IMG/VR virus record: IMGVR_UViG_3300027746_000048
Coordinates: 1 to 37,691 of that record
Source of the DNA: a virus
DNA: 37,691 nt
Direction: 5' to 3' (one strand)
The notes beneath the pieces are model-generated. The model was given only the letters and a program-made list of their open reading frames with translations, made no database searches and had not been told where the DNA came from. Position numbers and translations under genes: made by a program. Of the stretch, positions 1 through 6,192 are shown in pieces. Within the stretch, counting starts at the first letter, position 1. Each line of letters opens with the position of its first letter.

Positions 1-41
1 AGGCAAGGGTGGGACGGACGGCAGTAGTGGAAATCCAGTAA
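1..41 (+). CDS. 3' fragment of the 3D-domain protein gene
   Basis: Reading from position 3, thirteen codons (ending in TAA at 39-41) encode the same last 12 residues as the complete gene at 36268-36828. The fragment is cut by the window edge. It matters because it shows that the left end of the window continues the gene order seen at the right end, which supports a closed map. Confidence 0.85.
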   Translation, partial: ARVGRTAVVEIQ

Positions 42-575
42 ATGAACCACCTCGGCCAAGACCCAGCGGATTCAATCTTGGCTAGTTATACGCCCGATAT
101 GGCAGAGCATATCGACACGCTCCAAGATCGGGTAAAGGAACGGCTCGCAAAAATGCAAGCGATGAACCCTAGCATCGACCTAGACCAGCTAGCCAAGCTC
201 ACGGCTGAGGTGGTGGAGCAGACCATAAAGCACGAGGGCGACAGCCAAATGTTGAGGCACCGGCGGGACGATACCTTGGACGAATCCTTGCTAGCCCTAG
301 CCACGAACCGAAGCCCCGACTCGCTGACCTCCATCGCAAAGCGTTACATCAACCCAAGCACCGGAAAGCCCTATACCAGAGCGGCCATCTCGGCACGCCT
401 TACGGAGCTATCACAACGGACTGGGCTGGTGCTACGCATCCAGAGGAGCGAAAGGGTGAGGCAGATTTACAAGGAGCGAGCCTTGAGGGTGCATAAAAAG
501 AGGCGGGAAGAATGCCCCAAATGGAACTCGGAAGCGTGGGCAAAAGGCATAAAACCACGAGGAAAAAAACGGTGA
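42..575 (+). CDS. Conserved phage protein with HTH-like segment
   Basis: 177 residues, basic C-terminus. Residues about 93-130 (TSIAKRYINP, then TRAAISARLTELS) read like a helix-turn-helix of the kind found in small phage DNA-binding proteins, and the last 40 residues are rich in Arg and Lys. The N-terminal 60 residues look helical, possibly coiled coil. An identical protein is encoded at 36829-37362 by a DNA copy with about 42 silent changes, so the protein is under strong purifying selection. It follows the 3D-domain gene directly. A regulatory or DNA-binding role near the small-terminase side of the map is inferred; no exact family is recognised. Confidence 0.75.
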   Translation: MNHLGQDPADSILASYTPDMAEHIDTLQDRVKERLAKMQAMNPSIDLDQLAKLTAEVVEQTIKHEGDSQMLRHRRDDTLDESLLALATNRSPDSLTSIAKRYINPSTGKPYTRAAISARLTELSQRTGLVLRIQRSERVRQIYKERALRVHKKRREECPKWNSEAWAKGIKPRGKKR

Positions 576-862
576 GGGCAGGCTCGAAAGTGATATGTGT
601 GGACGACCGATTCCCCACAGAGATCATCCTTTTCTACAACCACCTACCAATCAAAGACAAGGTCTATGTGGTAAGGGGGATGGGGGTAGGGGTAGGGCTG
701 AACGGCCAAGAGGGCGAGGTTGTGGTCTACCTTGAGGGGCTAAAGAACCCATGCTCGACCACGCCGCCCCACCCAGAGCGAGGCTTTCACGCCGACAGAT
801 TTCGAGAGATCGAACCACCCGCCGAAGTCGAAAATGAGGAACTCGTTGAGGCCACGGCATAA
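572..862 (+). CDS. Small conserved phage protein, GTG start
   Basis: The frame is open from an ATG at 512, but the GTG at 572 overlaps the upstream stop as GTGA and has a GAGG at 559-562, nine bases upstream. I therefore choose 572, giving 96 residues. The core VICVDDRFPTE, then LPIKDKVYVVRG, then RGFHADRFREIEP, resembles a widespread family of short phage proteins of unknown function that look like small beta-barrels. The copy at 37359-37649 differs only near the C-terminus (N to A, V to A, T to H), so the tail of the protein is less constrained than its core. Function unknown. Confidence 0.7.
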   Translation: MRAGSKVICVDDRFPTEIILFYNHLPIKDKVYVVRGMGVGVGLNGQEGEVVVYLEGLKNPCSTTPPHPERGFHADRFREIEPPAEVENEELVEATA

Positions 863-882
863 CCCAAAAAGGACATCCCAAA

Positions 883-1356
883 ATGAGCGAAAAGCAAATA
901 GGAATGGAGCTACAACGCACAGTCAAGGCACTAGAAAAGGCCAAGGAAACAGCCATTGAACAGATGGGGCAGGCCATCGGACTAGCCGCAGACGCAGGCG
1001 ACATCCTCCTGTCGGCACGGACAGAGGGGCTAGACCTCGAAGCCATCCAAGACATAGCCCAAATAAACGGTGAGCAGGCAAGGCGATATGAGCGTGTAGC
1101 CAAGGCAAGGCCATCCCTCCAAGCCCCCACACCCGGTGGCCTCAAGCAGTTAGCACTATGGACTGGGCTACTACCAGACCCTATCGAGACCTCCAACCCC
1201 AAGGCCGAGCAGGCTTGGCACTCCTACATAATCAAGGCTCGCCAATGGCTAGCACGCAAGAGCCCTACCCAATGGACACCCGCCCAGCGCACCCAATTCG
1301 TTGAGGAGGCAAGGCCGATAGTCGAGGCGTTCAAAGAGGCAGGGGGGGAGCTATGA
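883..1356 (+). CDS. DUF3102-like phage protein
   Basis: 157 residues. Residues about 28-75 (AADAGDILLSAR, then GEQARRYERVAKA) follow the pattern of DUF3102-type proteins: a helix with an alpha-helical HTH-like segment ending in an RYxRxA motif. The C-terminal half is Trp- and Ala-rich helix. A DNA-binding or replication-control role is only inferred. It begins 20 bases after the previous gene. Its first 22 bases recur exactly at 37670-37691, where the right-hand repeat ends. The repeat-bearing gap at 1357-1573 follows it. Confidence 0.6.
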   Translation: MSEKQIGMELQRTVKALEKAKETAIEQMGQAIGLAADAGDILLSARTEGLDLEAIQDIAQINGEQARRYERVAKARPSLQAPTPGGLKQLALWTGLLPDPIETSNPKAEQAWHSYIIKARQWLARKSPTQWTPAQRTQFVEEARPIVEAFKEAGGEL

Positions 1357-1573
1357 CAAAAGGGATATGCGACTTACGCAAGATTCTACACAAGGCACAA
1401 GTGCGACTTACGCAAGCAGGGTCGTTGAGTATAGGGTACTTACGCAAGATAGGGTCATTAGTGCGTGGTGTCAACAAGTTAACAGATTCCTATCTGCCCA
1501 ATCCCTCCAAAACAGGTTCCGACCGCAAACTTTTTGTACGAGTTTAGTCTAAAACCTTTATCTCAACACACTT
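1357..1573. promoter_or_regulatory. Intergenic regulatory gap
   Basis: This 217-base gap is the longest stretch without a convincing gene. It holds three spaced copies of a short repeat (1368-1448) and then an AT-rich section leading into the nuclease gene. I found no clear sigma-70 promoter and no terminator. Two short open frames across it (1353-1547 and 1367-1552) have no family-like sequence and read straight through the repeats. Confidence 0.5.
1368..1448. repeat. Three spaced repeats, operator or iteron-like
   Basis: TGCGACTTACGCAAG occurs exactly at 1368-1382 and 1402-1416; ACTTACGCAAG recurs at 1438-1448. Start-to-start spacings are 34 and 32 bp, about three helical turns, which puts the sites on one face of the DNA. 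Copies 1 and 2 contain the inverted repeat TGCG-N5-CGCA. Similarity continues after copies 2 and 3 (AGGGTC, then TTAG or TTGAG). A related GACTTACG stands at 30909-30916. A binding site for a phage regulator is inferred. Confidence 0.65.
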
Positions 1574-2629
1574 ATGCAAACAGAATCTCTAAAAATTAAT
1601 AAGAATAAATTTGGTCGCACAATTTATGATGAGGCCAAAGTTTTAGAGCTTCGGGCAACTGGGCTAGGTATGAGAAAAATTCACAATCAAACGCTTATTC
1701 CCAAAACGACACTTCATAGAATCTTTAAGCGCAACAACATTGAAACTTTTCCATATCAGACAAAAAGATGGGGCAACGCATTCCGGATTAAGGAAAGAAA
1801 AAGGATGGTTGGGCAAATATTCAAAAGGGGATCAGAGGCAAGAACTATAACGGCCAAAGTTATTAGGGCAATTAGGGTTGGTTCTTCTTTGTTTGAATCA
1901 ATAGAAAGATGCGGGGCTTGTCCAGAAATAGCCTTACGATGGCTCAAAAAAACAAAAAGCTATGATGCCCTTAAATGGAGAGAGCAAAAAAGAAAGATAT
2001 CACTTGGCCTATCGGCAGAACAGATGGAGCTACAAAAAGAACATCGCATTAAGAAAACGATGGAAATGCGAAAGGCAAAGTATATAGAAGCACGAAAAAA
2101 TACCGCCATTCTGATCAAATCATTAAGGGCTGGGATACCGATTGAGATCACGGCAAATCAACTCGGCCTAAACAAATCAACCGCATGGAATTGGGTATAT
2201 AAAACAAAAGCGTATAAAATTTTGCGGAATAAAATGAATTGCAATTTGAAATACCCCCGCAAAAAGAATATTGGGGTCTTGTCTAAAAAATACACATCGG
2301 AAAAGAAAATGATGCCCGATGCTCGCCAATATGTTGTTGCGGCAAACATCGGCAAGGGCGTTGTCGAGGAAAAGGAAACATGGAAAACAAACCAAATTGG
2401 GCAGGGGAGATCGGGACTAAGGGCGGATTTTTTTGTAAAAGAAGATAACCATATATACGAATGCAAGCAAAGGTGTGATCCCGGAACATCTCAAAGAATG
2501 ATAGGGCAAATTTTCATTTATATAATGGCGGGGTATAGGGTTTCGGCAATAATGCCAAACGACATTATTATCCCAAGCTACCTATCTGAAGCCCTTGAAA
2601 GAATGAAAGTCGAAATGATTCTTATATGA
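1574..2629 (+). CDS. HTH plus PD-(D/E)XK nuclease, AT-rich
   Basis: 351 residues, very basic. The first 220 residues hold repeated HTH-like segments (around KTTLHRIFKRNNI, EIALRWLKKTKSY and KSTAWNWVYKTKAY). The C-terminal domain has a PD-(D/E)XK core: RADFFV with D285, then HIYECKQ with E296 and K298, then GQIFIYIMAGY, a helix with the conserved Q of this superfamily. The gene is visibly richer in A and T than its neighbours and relies on AAA, ATT and TTT codons, so it is probably a recent import. A selfish or homing-type endonuclease, or a sequence-specific resolvase, is inferred. Its stop overlaps the next start (ATGA). Confidence 0.65.
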   Translation: MQTESLKINKNKFGRTIYDEAKVLELRATGLGMRKIHNQTLIPKTTLHRIFKRNNIETFPYQTKRWGNAFRIKERKRMVGQIFKRGSEARTITAKVIRAIRVGSSLFESIERCGACPEIALRWLKKTKSYDALKWREQKRKISLGLSAEQMELQKEHRIKKTMEMRKAKYIEARKNTAILIKSLRAGIPIEITANQLGLNKSTAWNWVYKTKAYKILRNKMNCNLKYPRKKNIGVLSKKYTSEKKMMPDARQYVVAANIGKGVVEEKETWKTNQIGQGRSGLRADFFVKEDNHIYECKQRCDPGTSQRMIGQIFIYIMAGYRVSAIMPNDIIIPSYLSEALERMKVEMILI

Positions 2630-3090
2630 AATACCCACAACTTCTAACAAAAAGAATCAGCGAACTTTCTCCCGCAAAATACAATCCCAGAAAAATTACT
2701 TCTGATGCTTTGGGTAGGCTCACAAAATCTTTGAGCGAACTTGGGAATCTTCAGCCGATAACTTGGAACGCCAAGACCGGGAACATAGTCGGAGGCCATC
2801 AGCGGCTGAAATGCTATCAAGCCCTCGGCAAAGATGAAATCGAGGTATGGGCGGTCTGGTTGGATGAGGCAAAAGAGAAGGCGGCGAACCTAGCTCTTAA
2901 TAAATTGAGTGGCGAATTTGATATGCCCCAACTCAAAGACATCCTAGAGGAACTGGACGCAGGGGAGATCGACATAGATATTACCGGGTTCAGCTTGGAT
3001 GAGATTGGAAAGATGATGGAGGCCACTAGCCCAGAAGATGAGAAGGGTGGAGAGGGCGAGAAATGCTTGGCGTGTGGGAAGCCCTTGTGA
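2626..3090 (+). CDS. ParB/Srx-type N-terminal domain protein
   Basis: 154 residues. The N-terminal 100 residues match the ParB-like fold: YNPRKI at about 19-24, then LSELGNLQPI, then GGHQRLKCY (residues 56-64), with the GxxR-like loop that binds nucleotide in ParB and sulfiredoxin relatives. The HTH domain of chromosomal ParB is absent. The tail is acidic and ends in CLACGKP, a lone CxxC. Such phage proteins often lie beside terminase or DNA methylase genes and may act as nucleases or CTP-dependent clamps. It overlaps the upstream nuclease gene by four bases and precedes the terminase genes, so a packaging or DNA-marking role is inferred. Confidence 0.8.
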   Translation: MKYPQLLTKRISELSPAKYNPRKITSDALGRLTKSLSELGNLQPITWNAKTGNIVGGHQRLKCYQALGKDEIEVWAVWLDEAKEKAANLALNKLSGEFDMPQLKDILEELDAGEIDIDITGFSLDEIGKMMEATSPEDEKGGEGEKCLACGKPL

Positions 3091-3093
3091 GAA

Positions 3094-3693
3094 ATGATAA
3101 GACAAAAAGAGCTATGCGAGAAGTGGGGGCTAACAAGGGGGGCAATCTCCCAGTTAGTAAAAGCGGGTATGCCCCTTACGAGCGTAGTCGATGCAGAGCG
3201 TTGGAAAATAGCCAATCAAAAGAAGCCAAGCAGGGCGAGGCCGATCTTGTCAGCATCAGCGAACTTATCAGAGACATCAGAGAACTCGGATGCCGAGTCG
3301 ATCAAATTGGGAAATCCGCTTGGACGATTACATCGGGCGAGGAGAGCCGAGTTAGTTGCCTACTCGTTAGTTCAGAGGGCGGCCAACGAAAAAAACCCAG
3401 TCGCTATGAGGGCGGCGGTGCAAGGATGGGGCGAAGCAAAAAAGCGAGTCGCAGAAGCCGAAATGGAACACGCTCGATGGGAAGAAGTGAGCCGAGTCAC
3501 AGTTCGGATGGGGGAAGTGCAGGAATGGATAACGAAGTGGCACGGAGCAATCAGATCGCTTCTGGATGCCCTTCCTTCGAGCCTAGCGGCCAGAGCAAAC
3601 CCATCAGACCCAGAGTGCGCCAAGCAAGCCATCCAAGACGGAATCAATCAAATCTTCGTTACCATCCAGAAAGCAGAGGGGGCGTTTAAATGA
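3094..3693 (+). CDS. Terminase small subunit, Nu1-like
   Basis: 199 residues. The N-terminus (QKELCEKWGLTRGAISQLVK, residues 4-23, then VVDAERW) is a winged-helix DNA-binding domain like that of lambda Nu1, which recognises cos. The middle is low complexity and the C-terminal half is amphipathic helix for oligomer or large-subunit contacts. Position just before the large terminase supports the call. An overlapping frame (3063-3689) is open but Arg/Ser/Gly-rich without pattern and is treated as a shadow. The start three bases after the previous stop has no strong Shine-Dalgarno and may be read by coupling. Confidence 0.75.
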   Translation: MIRQKELCEKWGLTRGAISQLVKAGMPLTSVVDAERWKIANQKKPSRARPILSASANLSETSENSDAESIKLGNPLGRLHRARRAELVAYSLVQRAANEKNPVAMRAAVQGWGEAKKRVAEAEMEHARWEEVSRVTVRMGEVQEWITKWHGAIRSLLDALPSSLAARANPSDPECAKQAIQDGINQIFVTIQKAEGAFK

Positions 3694-3827
3694 TACTAGG
3701 GCTAAAAATAGGTGTCGGAATAGTGCTTGGAATCGTGCTACTCAATGTGGCATTCTGGACTTGCATTATTCTGGCCTATCTACTCGCCACTTTATTTGAG
3801 TGCATCGGGAAGTGGATAAACAAGTGA
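3690..3827 (+). CDS. 45-residue membrane protein
   Basis: ATG at 3690 overlaps the small-terminase stop (ATGA). The 45-residue product is mostly hydrophobic: GVGIVLGIVLLNVAFW then IILAYLLATLF, giving one long or two short membrane segments, and it ends in KWINK. No family is recognised. The tight coupling to both neighbours and the clean hydrophobic profile argue that it is real. Possible roles include a holin or antiholin relative, or superinfection exclusion; none can be chosen from sequence. Confidence 0.6.
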   Translation: MILGLKIGVGIVLGIVLLNVAFWTCIILAYLLATLFECIGKWINK

Positions 3828-3898
3828 ATGAATGTTTCCTCGTCATCATCGCCACCCTCGGCTTGCTAGGATTGATTCTGCCGTTCTTTGACGAATGA
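3824..3898 (+). CDS. 24-residue membrane micro-protein
   Basis: GTG at 3824 overlaps the preceding stop (GTGA), and the TGA at 3896-3898 overlaps the next ATG (ATGA). The product has a single hydrophobic run (FLVIIATLGLLGLILPFF) and an acidic end. The double overlap is what coupled phage micro-genes look like. It may instead be only a spacer whose translation carries ribosomes to the HNH gene. Confidence 0.45.
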   Translation: MNECFLVIIATLGLLGLILPFFDE

Positions 3899-4200
3899 AA
3901 CGCTCGCCCCTCAAACGCAAAACCCCACTCAAGCGAGGGGGGAAACTACTCCGAGTGTCTGCCAAGAGACGAAAGCAAAACGAGGTCTATTCTGATGTGC
4001 GAGAGAAGTTTCTAGGCAACACACCAGTCTGCCAAGTTTGCCAAAACAAGATGGCGAGCCAAGTTCACCATAGGCGAGGGAGGTTCGGGGATAGGCTTAA
4101 TGAGGTTGAGTTTTTCTTGGCGGTTTGCTTTGAGTGCCATCACAAAATCCATATGAACCCAGCGTGGGCGTATGCAAAAGATTATCTGGTTAAGAGATGA
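3895..4200 (+). CDS. HNH endonuclease-like protein
   Basis: 101 residues with a Lys/Arg-rich N-terminus (RSPLKRKTPLKRGGK) and a zinc-supported HNH core: C46 and C49 (CQVC), VHHRRGR with H58-H59, then CFECHHKIH with C78, C81, H82, H83 and H86. Small HNH proteins next to the terminase are a recurrent feature of long-tailed phages and can be needed for DNA cleavage by the packaging machine. The stop overlaps the terminase start (ATGA), which agrees with such a role. Confidence 0.8.
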   Translation: MKRSPLKRKTPLKRGGKLLRVSAKRRKQNEVYSDVREKFLGNTPVCQVCQNKMASQVHHRRGRFGDRLNEVEFFLAVCFECHHKIHMNPAWAYAKDYLVKR

Positions 4201-5972
4201 ACATCGGGGCGTTCAGCCGTAGTTTCTTTGAGCCAAGAGAGCAACTATCAATTCCAGAATGGGCAGAGAAAAACCTTACGCTCTCGGCAAGGGTAACGAA
4301 CATACCCGGAGCATATTCGACAACACTCACGCCCTATGTTCGTGAACCCCTAGGGGCTTTTGGTGATGATTCAATTCGGAGGGTGGTGTTGGTATGGGGG
4401 GCGCAGACCTCAAAGACTACAACGATTCTCGCTGGCCTAGCCTACCGAGTAGCAGAGCGGCCTTGCCCGGTCTTGTGGGTGATGCCCTCGGAACATCTAG
4501 CCCGATCATTTACAGAAACCCGCTGGCTTCCGATGGTGGACGATTGCCCAGCCCTAGCCAAAGAACGGCCAGAAAATACAGACCGAATCAAAATCCTAGA
4601 GCAACATTTTAAGCGATGCTCAGTCTGGTGGGCGGGAACAAGTGCCTCGGCTCTTTCTAGTCGCTCGATTGCTTTGCTCTGTATGGATGAGGTGGACAAG
4701 TTTCCAGAGCAAGCAGGGTCGGGGAGGGAGGCCAATCCGGTGCAGTTAGCGGAAGCACGAGTCAGCACCTACCCCAATCATTTAATCATAGCAACTAGCA
4801 CCCCGACAACTGCCGACTCAATAATTTGGGCTGAATGGCAGAAGGGCGATATGCGTTTCTATTTTGTGCCTTGCCCCCATTGTGGATTAAAACAAAAACT
4901 AATCTGGGGACAAGTGAAGTGGGACGAGGCCGCCAAGATAGAAGATGGCGTTTATGATTATGCCCTAGTGAAATCCTCGACCTACTACGAATGCGAGGGA
5001 TGCAAGGGCAAGATTCAGGACGGCCAAAAAACCAAGATGCTCAGAGAAGGGGAGTGGAGGGCAACCAATCCCAAGGGCGAACCAGCCAGACGCTCGTATC
5101 ACCTCAACGGCCTATACGCTCCGTGGGTTAGCTTCGGGAGCTTGGCGGTCAAGTTCCTACAAGATAAGCACAGCGGGATTATCGGCCTGCAAGATTTCGT
5201 GAACCGAGTTCTTGCCGAGCCTTGGATGGAACACGAATCAGAAAAGATGCAGATCGTTCCCGGTGCTTACAAGATGGGCGAGGTTCGGATGGGCGATAAG
5301 CTGATTATGAGTTGCGACATTCAAGAGGCTGGGGGCTTCCACGCTTGGTGCGTTGTGAGGGCTTGGGATTTAGAGGGCAAACCAAGGCTTGTGTGGGCGG
5401 GTAGGCTAGAAACTTGGGGCGACATAAAGGCAAAACAAGACGAGTTTGGTGTTGAGGATAAATGTGTCTTAATTGATTCGGGCGATCAAACCAGAGATGT
5501 ATATTTGAATTGTTGCAAGAACGGCTGGGTGGCGTTGGTTGGCTCGGACAAGACCAGCTTCTCCGAGATCGTCAATGAGCAGAAGGTGCAAAGGCCATAC
5601 GCTCGAATCGCAAATGGCGACCCCTTCTCTGGTAAGGCAGTTCAATCAAGGGCGGGGTGGAAGTGGAAGCTCTGCCCGATTTGGAGATGGTCGAACCCAT
5701 CCATCAAAGACATACTCTCCCAGCTTCTCAAAGAGGAGGGATTCATCGCCCTAGATACGCCGGATGTTTGGAAGGTGCATATCGAAGCAGAGGTGAAGGT
5801 AAGAGTGAAAAATCCTATGACTGGCAGGGAAAGACTTGTATGGAAGCAAGTCGGGAAGCACAATCATTTAATGGATTGTGAGTGCATGAATATCGTGGGG
5901 GCGGCACTCCACGGAAGGCTCAAAGTTTCCCCCGCAAGTTTGACAGAGGAGGTTGAGAATGGCGAAGGGTGA
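4197..5972 (+). CDS. Terminase large subunit, lambda GpA-type
   Basis: 591 residues, close to the usual length of the GpA family. The N-terminus has SIPEWAEKNLTLS and PGAYSTTLTPYVREPLGAF, typical of the family. The ATPase Walker A-like loop is GAQTSKTT (68-75), Walker B is LLCMDEVDKFP with D164-E165, and IATSTPTT (198-205) is the coupling motif. A zinc ribbon follows (C226, C229, C266, C269). The nuclease domain has SCDIQ with D374, LIDSGDQT (426-432) and a late HNHLMDCEC. The enzyme translocates DNA into the procapsid and cuts concatemers. It overlaps the HNH gene before it and the head-joining gene after it. Confidence 0.95.
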   Translation: MNIGAFSRSFFEPREQLSIPEWAEKNLTLSARVTNIPGAYSTTLTPYVREPLGAFGDDSIRRVVLVWGAQTSKTTTILAGLAYRVAERPCPVLWVMPSEHLARSFTETRWLPMVDDCPALAKERPENTDRIKILEQHFKRCSVWWAGTSASALSSRSIALLCMDEVDKFPEQAGSGREANPVQLAEARVSTYPNHLIIATSTPTTADSIIWAEWQKGDMRFYFVPCPHCGLKQKLIWGQVKWDEAAKIEDGVYDYALVKSSTYYECEGCKGKIQDGQKTKMLREGEWRATNPKGEPARRSYHLNGLYAPWVSFGSLAVKFLQDKHSGIIGLQDFVNRVLAEPWMEHESEKMQIVPGAYKMGEVRMGDKLIMSCDIQEAGGFHAWCVVRAWDLEGKPRLVWAGRLETWGDIKAKQDEFGVEDKCVLIDSGDQTRDVYLNCCKNGWVALVGSDKTSFSEIVNEQKVQRPYARIANGDPFSGKAVQSRAGWKWKLCPIWRWSNPSIKDILSQLLKEEGFIALDTPDVWKVHIEAEVKVRVKNPMTGRERLVWKQVGKHNHLMDCECMNIVGAALHGRLKVSPASLTEEVENGEG

Positions 5973-6192
5973 TTTCATTGGGCTACCCCTTGCCACCCTA
6001 ACTTCTCTGCGTGATAAGTATGTGACTTGTCTTGAGGCGATTGCGGTGGCTGGGTCTAGCTATTCGATAGCGGGACGCTCTTTTTCTAGGGCGAATCTTG
6101 GGGAAGTTCGTGATACTATCGCAGAGCTAACCCTTGCCATCCAGTCTGCCAACGGCACTCGTATCCGCACGACCTACGCCAACTTCTCGTGA
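5959..6192 (+). CDS. gpW-like head-tail joining protein
   Basis: The frame is open from a TTG at 5953, but ATG 5959 has a strong GAGGAGG at 5946-5952, six bases upstream, so 77 residues are predicted. The pattern LATLTSLRDKYVTCLEAI, then SYSIAGRSFSRANLGEV, then ELTLAIQ resembles lambda gpW: a helix, a beta hairpin and a second helix. gpW proteins plug the portal after packaging and make the tail-joining surface. Position between terminase and portal fits. The beginning overlaps the terminase 3' end and the stop overlaps the portal start (GTGA). Confidence 0.7.
   Translation: MAKGDFIGLPLATLTSLRDKYVTCLEAIAVAGSSYSIAGRSFSRANLGEVRDTIAELTLAIQSANGTRIRTTYANFS

Larger units (their letters stand above)
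1..904. repeat. Left copy of 904-bp terminal direct repeat
   Basis: This stretch matches 36788-37691 at a constant offset of 36,787 with no insertion or deletion. By eye I count about 70 substitutions (roughly 92% identity). It covers the 3' end of the 3D-domain gene, two complete small genes and the start of a third. About 42 of the changes fall in the first complete gene and all are synonymous. The arrangement shows the genome is circular or terminally redundant. Synonymous-only divergence suggests two haplotypes joined in assembly, although a true diverged duplication cannot be excluded. Confidence 0.93.

Noticed and set aside
651-1202. Minus-strand open frame of 183 codons
   Set aside because: Opposite two conserved + strand genes and without recognisable sequence; no minus-strand operon is present.
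1484-1497. CAGAT-TCCT-ATCTG hairpin as terminator
   Set aside because: Five-base stem, not GC-rich, no T-tract.
1353-1552. Two short overlapping ORFs across the repeats
   Set aside because: They read straight through the regulatory repeats, have no coupling or ribosome site and no family pattern.
3063-3689. Alternative frame over the small terminase
   Set aside because: Product is Ser/Arg/Gly-rich and disordered, while the 3094 frame has a clear winged helix and the proper position.
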